Source: Clostridia bacterium (lineage in GTDB: Bacteria; Bacillota; Clostridia; Christensenellales; Aristaeellaceae). Taken from it: a DNA stretch of 6,832 nt. The stretch is taken from contig JAFZLE010000279.1 of NCBI GenBank assembly GCA_017551645.1, positions 1 through 6,832 on the forward strand. The letters are read 5' to 3'. The notes under the pieces are model-generated. The model was not told the origin of the DNA and ran no database searches. It saw only the letters and a program-made list of their open reading frames with translations. How positions within the stretch are numbered: position 1 is the stretch's first letter; each line of letters begins with the position of its first letter. Of this stretch, positions 1-5,949 are shown piece by piece. A program made the position numbers and the translations under genes.

Positions 1-773
1 ACGAAACGGGCGCCGTGGAAAGCACCGGACATAAGGTGCTCGCCCTGCCCGGCTCAAACGGCAAGATAAGCGCGGCGCAGATAGAAGCCTGTATCTCGGC
101 GCACATGGCGGACGGCGACCGGGAGCATACGGTGAAGCCCGCGATGGTGTATCTGTCCCAGTCCACGGAGCTGGGCACGCTGTATTCCCTGGCCGAGCTT
201 ACGGAGATACACGGCGTCTGCCGCAAGTACGCTCTCAGGCTCTTCGTGGACGGGGCGCGGCTGGCGTACGCCCTCGCCTGTGGGGAGAACGACGTGACGC
301 TTAAGGACCTCGCCCGCCTGACCGACGCCTTCTACATCGGCGGCACCAAGTGCGGCGCGCTGTTCGGGGAAGCGCTGGTCATAAGCTCGCCTGAGCTCAG
401 CGAGCACTTCCGCTATATGATAAAGCAGAAAGGCGGCATGCTGGCTAAGGGGCGGCTGCTGGGCGTACAGTTTGGAACGCTGTTTACGGACAGGCTGTAC
501 GAGAAGGTAGGCGCCCACGGCATCCGCCTGGCGGATAGGCTCCGCGCCGCGCTTTCAGAAAACGGTTACAGGCTGTTCGCCGAGTCCCCCACCAACCAGC
601 TTTTCCCCATCTTCAGCGCGCGCCAGCTGGAAGCGCTGCAAAAGGAATTCTCATTCACCCTCTGGCAGAAGTTCGACGACGGCGCGGCGGTCAGGATCTG
701 CACCAGCTGGGCGACCGACGAAAAGGCGGTGGACCGCCTGATAGATATGCTCAGGGAGCTGAAAGAACAATAG
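1..773 (+). CDS. Low-specificity L-threonine aldolase, 5'-truncated by the window edge
   Basis: This is a PLP-dependent, fold-type I enzyme that splits L-threonine or allo-threonine into glycine and acetaldehyde in the cytoplasm. The frame is open from base 3, so the GTG at 15 is an internal valine and not the start. About 256 codons are present where the family has about 340, so roughly the first 85 residues lie to the left. The first visible residues, ETGAVESTGHKV, match the conserved aldolase segment around the substrate-binding His/Glu. Further family signatures are SQSTELGTLYS (codons near 156-190), FVDGARLAYAL with the Asp that contacts the PLP ring nitrogen (near 246-278), and YIGGTKCGALFGEA. 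The Lys codon at 348-350 in the last motif is the likely Schiff-base lysine. The C-terminal small domain ends normally at TAG. A hairpin terminator lies 25 bases downstream. Other beta-eliminating lyase-like aldolases share this fold, but the motifs favour threonine aldolase. Confidence 0.9.
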   Translation, partial: ETGAVESTGHKVLALPGSNGKISAAQIEACISAHMADGDREHTVKPAMVYLSQSTELGTLYSLAELTEIHGVCRKYALRLFVDGARLAYALACGENDVTLKDLARLTDAFYIGGTKCGALFGEALVISSPELSEHFRYMIKQKGGMLAKGRLLGVQFGTLFTDRLYEKVGAHGIRLADRLRAALSENGYRLFAESPTNQLFPIFSARQLEALQKEFSFTLWQKFDDGAAVRICTSWATDEKAVDRLIDMLRELKEQ

Positions 774-794
774 CGGTACTTGATATCTCAAACA

Positions 795-830
795 AAAGGC
801 CCTCCAAACGGTTTTGGAGGGCTTTTCTTT
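795..830. terminator. Bidirectional intrinsic terminator between convergent genes
   Basis: A perfect 10-bp stem, GCCCTCCAAA (799-808) pairing with TTTGGAGGGC (813-822), encloses a 4-base loop. It is followed on the + strand by TTTTCTTT (823-830). It is preceded by AAAA, so the - strand transcript also ends in a U-rich run, TTTTGTTT. It can stop the aldolase gene from the left and the XRE-TPR gene, whose stop codon (829-831) touches the hairpin's flank, from the right. Confidence 0.9.
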
Positions 831-1863
831 ACGCCTTCGCCAGCAGTCTGGCCTTTTCTTTCTGCGCTGCTTTGAGGGCGGTCTCTTCGGTCATATGCCA
901 TTCGTTCTGCAGCAGCTCGATTATCCGGTCGCAGGTCGCCGCCGCGTCTTTATACCGCCCCATTATCTCGTATATGTCCTTTATGGCGTCCAGGGCGTCA
1001 GTGAACCTCGGGCGCTTTTCGTCTAAAGAGAAATCCCTTTCATAAAAAGCTATCGCCTTTTCGTACTCGCCCTTTTTGGCGTAATACTGGGCCGCCTCGA
1101 ACAGATACACCTCGTCGTCCGGGTATTCCTTACCCTGCTGCTCGATTATGGCGTCGGCTTTGGATTCGTCAAAGCGCGCTAAAGCTATGTGCGCCCTGTA
1201 TACCCGTACCATTATGGGGTTCGCGCCCTCAAGCCGGCTCATGCGCTCCAGATACTTTTCGGCCTCGTCCGCGCGGTGGTCGGCTATGAGATTGTCGATC
1301 AGGTACATATACGGCAGCCTGCAGCCGGGATTATCCTTTACGACCTCACGGTAGAATTCTATCGCCTTCAGATGATTCGAAATGTTCCAATCCCAGCAGT
1401 AATGGTTTTCCGCCATGTTCAGCGTCCACTGGCAGTCCTTTTTATTGGGCGCCATGCGTATGGCGTCTTTCGCGTACATGCGCACCTTACGTGCCATCGC
1501 CGCCATGCGGTGCCAGTACAGAAACGCGATAAGGCTGGTGGCGCGCTGTTTGTGCGCTTCATCCGAAAGCAGCGATTTCAGGAATCCCTCATATTCCATG
1601 AACACGTCCTGGGGCAGGTCTTCCTCGGTATCCAGGCGGTTCTCTATGCGGTTTAGGCGCTGCTCGACAGTCAGGTCGAACAGGTCGTCTATGGTGACGC
1701 CGAATATCTCCGCCAGAAGCGGCAGGGCGCTGATGTCCGGCATGGCGACCTCATTTTCCCATTTGGATACGGACTGGGGGCCGATGCCCAATTTTTGTGC
1801 CAGCTGTTCCTGAGTGAGCCCCGCCCTGAAGCGCAAAAGCCGGATCTTCTTTCCAAGTTCCAT
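829..1863 (-). CDS. XRE-family HTH regulator with C-terminal TPR repeats
   Basis: A 344-residue cytoplasmic protein, probably a DNA-binding transcription regulator. Residues 4-62 form a classic Cro/C1 helix-turn-helix: GLTQEQLAQKLGIGPQSVSKWENE is the helix 2-turn-recognition helix, followed by PDISALPLLAEIFGVTIDDL. A charged linker (about 66-85, EQRLNRIENRL) leads into an all-helical region. At least two segments fit tetratricopeptide repeats well: about 252-281 (YLFEAAQYYAKKGEYEKAIAFY) and about 287-318 (DIYEIMGRYKDAAATCDRI). Weaker ones lie at about 186-243. The ATG at 1863 is supported by AAGGAG at 1873-1878 (9-base spacing) and by a strong promoter just upstream. It lies downstream of, and in the same direction as, the htpG-apbE operon but is insulated from it by a terminator. 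HTH plus TPR is the architecture of RRNPP peptide-sensing regulators, but no small peptide gene is visible beside it. The target genes are unknown, with autoregulation possible. Confidence 0.85.
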   Translation of the reverse strand: MELGKKIRLLRFRAGLTQEQLAQKLGIGPQSVSKWENEVAMPDISALPLLAEIFGVTIDDLFDLTVEQRLNRIENRLDTEEDLPQDVFMEYEGFLKSLLSDEAHKQRATSLIAFLYWHRMAAMARKVRMYAKDAIRMAPNKKDCQWTLNMAENHYCWDWNISNHLKAIEFYREVVKDNPGCRLPYMYLIDNLIADHRADEAEKYLERMSRLEGANPIMVRVYRAHIALARFDESKADAIIEQQGKEYPDDEVYLFEAAQYYAKKGEYEKAIAFYERDFSLDEKRPRFTDALDAIKDIYEIMGRYKDAAATCDRIIELLQNEWHMTEETALKAAQKEKARLLAKA

Positions 1864-1900
1864 GGTAATCCTCTCCTTTGACCTTTCGTTTTACGTGTTT

Positions 1901-1929
1901 ATTATACGAAAATGACCGGCCCTATTCAA
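1901..1929 (-). promoter_or_regulatory. Sigma-A promoter of the XRE-TPR gene
   Basis: Read on the - strand, TTGAAT (1924-1929) and a perfect TATAAT (1901-1906) are separated by exactly 17 bases. Transcription would start near 1894, leaving a leader of about 30 bases that contains the AAGGAG ribosome site. The gene is therefore transcribed independently of the operon whose terminator lies about 60 bases upstream. No clear operator palindrome overlaps the promoter. Confidence 0.8.
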
Positions 1930-1990
1930 TCACCCGATTTTCTACCCGGCTCGCCTGTAAGTGGAGTGGAAGTCTCTAATACCCGTTACA

Positions 1991-2023
1991 CAAGAAAAAC
2001 TGCGGAACGCCGTTTCCGCAGTT
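1991..2023 (-). terminator. Intrinsic terminator ending the htpG-apbE operon
   Basis: Read on the - strand, AACTGCGGAA pairs with TTCCGCAGTT across a 6-base loop (stem arms 2014-2023 and 1998-2007). A U-run, TTTTTCTT when the stem end is included, follows immediately. It begins a few bases after the TGA of the last operon gene (2027-2029), so it closes the transcription unit tightly. On the + strand no T-run follows, so it is directional. Confidence 0.9.
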
Positions 2024-2026
2024 ATG

Positions 2027-2527
2027 TCATTTGTCCGTTTTTCTCTTAAGCCTGAGATACAGCGCGCCTGCCGCGAGGCCGGTGAACAGCCCCGCCAGGC
2101 AGCCGGAAAACACGAGCACGGGCAGGTACATGAACAGCCCAGGCGTGCGGGTGACCGCCACCGCTGCCAGTATCTGTCCCAGGTTGTGGGCCGCCGCGCC
2201 CAATATGCCCGGCAGGAACATGTATCCGGGCGGGACGATCTTTTTGAGCGGCAGCATCACGGACAGGCTGAGCGCGCTGCCCGCCAGGGAGTAGATAAGC
2301 CCGCTCACGCTGCCCCCGAACATCCCGCCCAGCAGCACCCGCGCCAGCGTCACCAGAGCCGCTTCCCACGGACCGATCCAGTACAGAGCGAACAGGGTCA
2401 CTATGTTGGCAAGCCCCAGTTTTATGCCCGGCACCGGCGCCAGGGCCGGCAAAAGCGCTTCCAGTGTGTGGATGATCAGCGCCGCGGCGGTCAGAAGCGC
2501 CAGTTGCGTGAGCTTTTTCGCGCTCAT
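2027..2527 (-). CDS. Gx transporter family membrane protein (heptaprenyl diphosphate synthase component I-like; EetB-like)
   Basis: A 166-residue integral membrane protein with five or six hydrophobic helices: about 7-29, 38-50, 53-70, 72-93, 104-127 and 130-158. The family signature PGIKLGLANIVTLFAL is at 33-48, and GILGAAAHNLGQ is at 107-118. The C-terminus is basic and cytoplasmic (LRLKRKTDK). The family is often labelled heptaprenyl diphosphate synthase component I, but it lacks the aspartate-rich motifs of prenyl synthases and looks like a small ECF-type membrane component. A relative is EetB of the Listeria-type flavin electron-transfer locus (from memory). The start is the ATG at 2527: it overlaps the stop of the preceding gene as ATGA, which predicts translational coupling. 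An in-frame GTG at 2593 would add 22 Arg-rich residues unlike the family. No good Shine-Dalgarno is seen, consistent with coupling. The precise role is unknown; handling of a quinone or prenyl precursor, or a redox path through the membrane, is inferred. Confidence 0.82.
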   Translation of the reverse strand: MSAKKLTQLALLTAAALIIHTLEALLPALAPVPGIKLGLANIVTLFALYWIGPWEAALVTLARVLLGGMFGGSVSGLIYSLAGSALSLSVMLPLKKIVPPGYMFLPGILGAAAHNLGQILAAVAVTRTPGLFMYLPVLVFSGCLAGLFTGLAAGALYLRLKRKTDK

Positions 2528-2898
2528 TGGCTGACCGCGTCCAATTCGCCGGACGCGCCTCCGAAAGAAATCACCAGCCTGTGGGGCAGGCACACGATGG
2601 GCAGGTTCGCGCTCTTCAGATACCCCATCCTGACGCAGGACTTATCGGGGCAGTCTGCGCTTTCCACCCTTACCCCAATGCTGTCGATAAGTATGACGTT
2701 TTCCCCGTCCGCGGTTTTGACCGTGACGCGCTTGGGCTCGCTTTCGGTCCCGCTGCCCTCGTAGATCACTTCGCCGTCCACTGTAATGACGATGCTGTCC
2801 CGCGACGCGGGCTTAAGGCTTAAATAAGTCCATATGCCCGATACCAGCGCCAGCAGCACACAGACGGCCAGCACCAGCCTTACCTTTTTATCTCGCAT
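2524..2898 (-). CDS. NusG domain II-containing membrane-anchored protein (EetA-like)
   Basis: A 124-residue protein with one N-terminal membrane anchor (about 7-28, VRLVLAVCVLLALVSGIWTYL) after a basic MRDKK start, and a beta-rich domain outside the membrane. The body matches the NusG domain II family: VDGEVIYEGSG near 40-50, then ADCPDKSCVRMGYL (81-94) and LPIVCLPHRLVISF (99-112). Cys83, Cys88 and Cys103 are the conserved cysteines and could form a redox-active or metal site, which is inferred. It lacks the N-terminal domain and KOW context of the transcription factor NusG, so it should not be read as one. The ATG at 2898 lies inside the end of the apbE frame (19-base overlap), and the stop overlaps the next start as ATGA. 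This trio order (ApbE, NusG II, Gx) recurs in Firmicutes and supports a role in an envelope flavin or quinone redox chain. Confidence 0.82.
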   Translation of the reverse strand: MRDKKVRLVLAVCVLLALVSGIWTYLSLKPASRDSIVITVDGEVIYEGSGTESEPKRVTVKTADGENVILIDSIGVRVESADCPDKSCVRMGYLKSANLPIVCLPHRLVISFGGASGELDAVSQ

Positions 2899-3893
2899 AC
2901 CTGCTTTACCGCCCCGTTTGACCGTTTAGTGAGATCGTTCCATATGCCTTCTGTTACGTACAGCGTACCGCCGTCCGTAAGCAGTACCAGGTCAAAACCC
3001 TCGTGGGCCCGCCAGAAATCCAGTGCCGCCTGTTCGCCCATCACGAACAGCGCCGTGGACAGCGCGTCCGCCATGGCGCCCTCTTCGGCTATGACGCTCA
3101 CTGACGCCACTCCGTTTGACACGGGCCTGCCCGTGAACGGGGAGATTATGTGTCCGTATACCTGCCCGTCCTCTCCCACGAAATACCGTTCGTAGGCGCC
3201 GGAAGTGATGACGCATTTGTTTTTTACGCTCACCACGCACATCACGCTGTCGTCGTACGGGGACTGTATGCCTATCCGCCAGGCGCTGCCGTCCGGTTTC
3301 GCGCCCAGCGCCTGCACGTTGCCGCCCAGGTTGATGAGCGCGCTGTCAACACCCCTTTGCTTAAGCCCCTCCGTAAGCATGTCACCCGTCATGCCCTTGG
3401 CGATACCGCCCAGGTCTATCATGCCGCCCGAAAGGAACGTTTCCCCGTTTTCGGTACGCACGTTGTCCGGCACGACCTGCCTGAGCAGTTCGGCGGTCTC
3501 GCCGTCTAACGGCACCCTGTATTCCCCTGTGGTAAAGCCCCAGGCTTTGACCAGGGGGTATATGCCGGGTTCGAAAGCCCCGTCCGTGTACGCGCGCATC
3601 TCCTCAGCTCGTCTGAGCAGCCGTGCGGTGTCGGCGTCGAGCGCCTCCTTCTCCCCCGCGTTCAGGCGGCTGACCAGGCTGTCAGAAAGGGTAGTCGACC
3701 ACTTTTTCTCATTCGCTTCCACCAGCGCCTGCGCCCAGTCCAGCGCCGCCTGCGCGTCCTCGCAGGTGACGCTTATGGTGATGTACGTGTCCATGGCAAA
3801 GAAGGAGACGCTTTTGGTCTCCTTCTTTGCGCAGCCCGTAAGGCTCACGCACAGCATCAGCGCCAGCAGCGCGGCGAAGACACGCTTATACAC
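2880..3893 (-). CDS. apbE: FAD:protein FMN transferase (ApbE family), lipoprotein
   Basis: This enzyme uses FAD and Mg2+ to attach FMN through a phosphoester bond to Thr/Ser of exported flavoproteins, acting on the outer face of the membrane. Of 337 residues, 1-20 form a signal peptide ending in the lipobox LTGC, so Cys21 is predicted to be lipidated. The ApbE fold then shows FFAMDTYITISV (31-42), GAFEPGIYPLVKAWGF (105-120), DLGGIAKG (160-167), NLGGNVQALG (188-197), TSGAYERYF (230-238), HIISPFTGRPV (248-258) and ADALSTALFVMG (275-286). The last contains Asp276 and Thr280, at positions that bind Mg2+ in the family. The usual Asp of H-I-x-D-P is Ser251 here. The start is GTG at 3893, one base after the htpG stop. 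The GGAG 7 bases upstream lies in the final htpG codons, so the two are co-transcribed and probably coupled. No FMN-binding-domain substrate is encoded in the window. Confidence 0.93.
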   Translation of the reverse strand: MYKRVFAALLALMLCVSLTGCAKKETKSVSFFAMDTYITISVTCEDAQAALDWAQALVEANEKKWSTTLSDSLVSRLNAGEKEALDADTARLLRRAEEMRAYTDGAFEPGIYPLVKAWGFTTGEYRVPLDGETAELLRQVVPDNVRTENGETFLSGGMIDLGGIAKGMTGDMLTEGLKQRGVDSALINLGGNVQALGAKPDGSAWRIGIQSPYDDSVMCVVSVKNKCVITSGAYERYFVGEDGQVYGHIISPFTGRPVSNGVASVSVIAEEGAMADALSTALFVMGEQAALDFWRAHEGFDLVLLTDGGTLYVTEGIWNDLTKRSNGAVKQVCEIKR

Positions 3894-3894
3894 T

Positions 3895-5757
3895 TTATTT
3901 CTCCACAGACCTTGTCAGTATCTTGGCGGAGCGCTTCAGGAATGCCACCATGCGGTCCGCCGTGAGCGGCTGGCGCGCCATCTCGCACAGGTCGTAGATC
4001 TGCCGGCACACCTCGTTTTTGTCCTCTTCCGGAGCCTCGCCCTGCAGGAATTTCACCAGCGGATGGCCCGCGTTCAGGGTCAGACTGCGCTTTTCGGGTA
4101 TGCCCATATCGCGGCCCCACTGGCGGGACATGTCGGAAAAGCGCCTGGACTGCTCTTCCACGCTTATCACACCGGGCAGTTCCTCGCTCTTTAATTGCTT
4201 TATCTTTACGTCCAGTTCCTTGTCGTCAAGGGCGGCCTGGAACAGCTCCCTGAGCTGCTTTTCCGCCTCCTGGTCGCTTTCGCCCTGTTCGGTCAGTGCG
4301 TCGGTGCCCGCGTCCACGCGCATGAAGCGCAGCTTGTCATCCCGGGCGGCGTACTCCATAAAGGACATAAAGTTGTTGTCGATAAGGGTGTCCATCACCA
4401 CCACGTCCATATCCTGGGCGGTGAGCAGCTCGATCATCTGGGCCTGACGCTTTTCGTCGGATGTATAGTAGATGGTAGTCTCCTCGCCCTCCTTGCCGTG
4501 CTTGTCCTTATACTCCTTGAGCGTAAGGAACTCGCCGGCAGTGGTGCGGAAGATCAGCGCGTCCTTTACCCTTTCGTAGAACTTCTCGTCCTTGATGCAG
4601 CCGTACTTCACGAAGGGATGGATGTCCTTCCAGTAGCCCTCGTAGTCCTTGCGGCGGGTGTTGAACTCGCTGATCAACCGGTCCGCCACCTTGCGGGTGA
4701 TATAATCGGACATCTTTTTGACGTAACCGTCGTTCTGCAAGAAGCTGCGGCTCACGTTAAGGGGCAGGTCGGGGCAGTCTATGGCGCCCTTGAGCAGCAT
4801 GAGGAACTCGGGTATCACTTCTTTTATATTGTCCGCCACGAACACCTGGTTGTTGTAGAGCTTGATAACGCCCTCGCTGGCGGAAAACTCGTTTTTGAGC
4901 TTGGGGAAATACAGTATGCCCTTGAGGTTGAAGGGATACTCGGCGTTCAGGTGTATCCAGAACAGCGGCTCATCGTAGTCATTGAACACCTTGTGGTAGA
5001 ACTCTTTATACTCCTCGTCGGTGCAGTCGCTGGGCTTTTTCGTCCACAGGGGCGTCTCGTCGTTGACCTTTTCGGGCTCCTGGGGCTTCTCCTCTTTATC
5101 TTCTTTGCCTTCTTCTTCCTGCTTGGGCGGCTTGACTTCGCTTAAATAGATCGGCACGGGCATGAACGCGCAATACTTTTCCAGCACGCCCCTGGCCGTC
5201 CATTTGTCCAGCAGGCCCTTATCCTCATCGTTCAGGTACAGTGTGACGGTGGTGCCGTTTTCCGTCCTCGCGCCCTCGGACAGCTCGTACTCCATGCCGT
5301 CCTCGCTCGACCAGTGGGCAGCCTTTTCGCCTTCACGGCAGGACAGGCTGTCTATCTCCACCTTTTTGCTGACCATGAACGCGGAGTAAAAACCCAGGCC
5401 GAAGTGGCCGATTATGCCGCCGTTCTCCCCGTTCTCGGGTTTATACTGCTTTAAAAACTCCTCCGCGCCGGAGAACGCTACCTGGCAGATGTACTTTTTG
5501 ATCTCCTCGGCGCTCATGCCCACGCCGTTGTCGCTTACGGACAGGGTGCCCTTTTCCTTGTCGACGACCACGTCTACCCTGTACGTGTCTTTCGCAGGTG
5601 CCTCGCCCTTGAGCGCCAGCAGCTTATACTTGCTTATGGCGTCGCAGGCGTTGGACACCAGTTCCCTCAGAAAAATATCCTTGTCGCTGTACAGCCACTT
5701 TTTTATCACCGGCATTATATTTTGCGCGTGTATTGAAATGCTTCCTTTTTCAGACAT
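3895..5757 (-). CDS. htpG: Molecular chaperone HtpG (bacterial Hsp90)
   Basis: A cytoplasmic dimeric ATP-dependent chaperone of 620 residues, normal for bacterial HtpG. The N-terminal GHKL ATPase shows FLRELVSNACDA with catalytic Glu32 and Mg-binding Asn36, SDNGVGM with Asp76/Gly78/Gly80, and the lid-proximal IGHFGLGFYSAFMV (116-129). A Lys/Glu-rich linker lies at about 210-231 (KQEEEGKEDKEEKPQEPEK). The middle domain includes FWIHLNAEYPFNLKGILYFP (266-285) and LPLNVSRSFLQND (331-343), whose Arg337 corresponds to the ATP-contacting arginine. The C-terminal dimerisation domain ends in RQPLTADRMVAFLKRSAKIL and lacks the eukaryotic MEEVD tail, as expected. The ATG at 5757 has GGAGG at 5765-5769 (7-base spacing). 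It is the first gene of the operon, with its own promoter and a CIRCE element upstream, implying HrcA heat-shock control. apbE follows after a single base. Confidence 0.97.
   Translation of the reverse strand: MSEKGSISIHAQNIMPVIKKWLYSDKDIFLRELVSNACDAISKYKLLALKGEAPAKDTYRVDVVVDKEKGTLSVSDNGVGMSAEEIKKYICQVAFSGAEEFLKQYKPENGENGGIIGHFGLGFYSAFMVSKKVEIDSLSCREGEKAAHWSSEDGMEYELSEGARTENGTTVTLYLNDEDKGLLDKWTARGVLEKYCAFMPVPIYLSEVKPPKQEEEGKEDKEEKPQEPEKVNDETPLWTKKPSDCTDEEYKEFYHKVFNDYDEPLFWIHLNAEYPFNLKGILYFPKLKNEFSASEGVIKLYNNQVFVADNIKEVIPEFLMLLKGAIDCPDLPLNVSRSFLQNDGYVKKMSDYITRKVADRLISEFNTRRKDYEGYWKDIHPFVKYGCIKDEKFYERVKDALIFRTTAGEFLTLKEYKDKHGKEGEETTIYYTSDEKRQAQMIELLTAQDMDVVVMDTLIDNNFMSFMEYAARDDKLRFMRVDAGTDALTEQGESDQEAEKQLRELFQAALDDKELDVKIKQLKSEELPGVISVEEQSRRFSDMSRQWGRDMGIPEKRSLTLNAGHPLVKFLQGEAPEEDKNEVCRQIYDLCEMARQPLTADRMVAFLKRSAKILTRSVEK
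3901..3904 (-). promoter_or_regulatory. Ribosome binding site of apbE embedded in the end of htpG
   Basis: On the - strand the last htpG codons read GTG GAG AAA TAA. Their GGAG sits 7 bases before a GTG that opens the lipoprotein signal peptide of the ApbE protein. This decides the GTG at 3893 as the start, because no ATG is available upstream of the signal peptide and the spacing is ideal. Ribosomes finishing htpG would reinitiate here. Confidence 0.7.
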
Positions 5758-5785
5758 ATTCTCGCCTCCATTTTTGTCTGCCGGT

Positions 5786-5815
5786 ATTATACACCCTTGC
5801 GGACATATACGTCAA
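5786..5815 (-). promoter_or_regulatory. Sigma-A promoter of the htpG operon
   Basis: On the - strand, TTGACG (5810-5815) and a perfect TATAAT (5786-5791) are 18 bases apart. Initiation near 5779 would give a leader of about 22 bases carrying the GGAGG ribosome site. The CIRCE element ends 6 bases upstream of the -35 hexamer instead of lying in the leader. No convincing second promoter is visible upstream of CIRCE. Confidence 0.75.
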
Positions 5816-5821
5816 TCATTT

Positions 5822-5848
5822 TTAGCACTCGGCGCGTTAGAGTGCTAA
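5822..5848. promoter_or_regulatory. CIRCE element (HrcA operator), perfect consensus
   Basis: The inverted repeat TTAGCACTC (5822-5830), a 9-base spacer and GAGTGCTAA (5840-5848) match the published CIRCE consensus TTAGCACTC-N9-GAGTGCTAA at every arm position. CIRCE is bound by the repressor HrcA, classically at groESL and hrcA-grpE-dnaK operons. Here it lies in the divergent gap between htpG and the XRE-repeat gene. It is just upstream of the htpG -35 box and about 40 bases upstream of the rightward gene's -35 box. The htpG operon is the more likely target. Confidence 0.95.
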
Positions 5849-5881
5849 CATTTAACGTTAATTCTTTGTGAATTCTACTGA

Positions 5882-5897
5882 TAGTTGCTTGCAACTA
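5882..5897. promoter_or_regulatory. Candidate operator palindrome over the -35 box of the XRE-repeat gene
   Basis: TAGTTGC-TT-GCAACTA is a perfect 7-2-7 inverted repeat. Its right half contains the rightward -35 hexamer TTGCAA (5889-5894), and a further TAGTTG half-site follows at 5899-5904 inside the spacer. Symmetric sites placed on a -35 box normally act as repressor operators. The adjacent XRE protein could bind it for autoregulation, though the half-site also resembles sites of MarR-type regulators. The regulator is not determined from sequence. Confidence 0.55.
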
Positions 5898-5917
5898 ATA
5901 GTTGAATTAAGTATAAT
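5889..5917 (+). promoter_or_regulatory. Sigma-A promoter of the XRE-repeat gene
   Basis: TTGCAA (5889-5894) and a perfect TATAAT (5912-5917) are separated by 17 bases. Initiation near 5924 gives a leader of about 26 bases with a very strong ribosome site. The promoter diverges from that of htpG, with CIRCE between them. Confidence 0.75.
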
Positions 5918-5933
5918 CAAACTGACGAAGGTC

Positions 5934-5942
5934 AAAGGAGGT
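5934..5942 (+). promoter_or_regulatory. Strong ribosome binding site of the XRE-repeat gene
   Basis: AAAGGAGGT is a near-complete complement to the 16S rRNA tail. GGAGG ends 8 bases before the ATG at 5950. The closer ATG at 5945 is in another frame and hits a stop after four codons, so 5950 is the start. Confidence 0.85.
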
Positions 5943-5949
5943 AAATGCT

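Noticed and set aside
1930..1990. Possible small gene or RNA between the operon terminator and the XRE-TPR promoter
   Set aside because: No start codon with a ribosome site, no hairpin and no promoter pair was found in this short stretch.
2027..2527. A true prenyl diphosphate synthase subunit
   Set aside because: No DDxxD-type motif is present and the protein is almost entirely membrane helices, so the database-style name is probably misleading.
2528..2593. Upstream GTG start for the Gx-transporter gene
   Set aside because: It would add 22 Arg-rich residues that are the wrong-frame reading of the NusG-II C-terminus. The ATG at 2527 overlaps the stop as ATGA and gives a normal family N-terminus.
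2524..2898. Transcription elongation factor NusG
   Set aside because: Only the domain-II family is present, behind a membrane anchor. The NGN domain is absent and the protein carries conserved cysteines unlike NusG.
3205..4194. Open frame of about 329 codons on the + strand across apbE and the end of htpG
   Set aside because: It is antisense to two well-supported genes and is Ser-rich with no recognisable domain.
4195..5145. Long open frame antisense to htpG (about 316 codons, + strand)
   Set aside because: It lies wholly inside the unmistakable htpG gene, reads as low-complexity Val/Leu-rich protein, and has no ribosome site or family motif. It reflects GC-rich codon bias.
5852..5861. TTAACGTTAA palindrome between CIRCE and the rightward promoter
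   Set aside because: A 10-bp perfect palindrome in AT-rich DNA is weak evidence. It lies outside both promoters and has no second copy in the gap.
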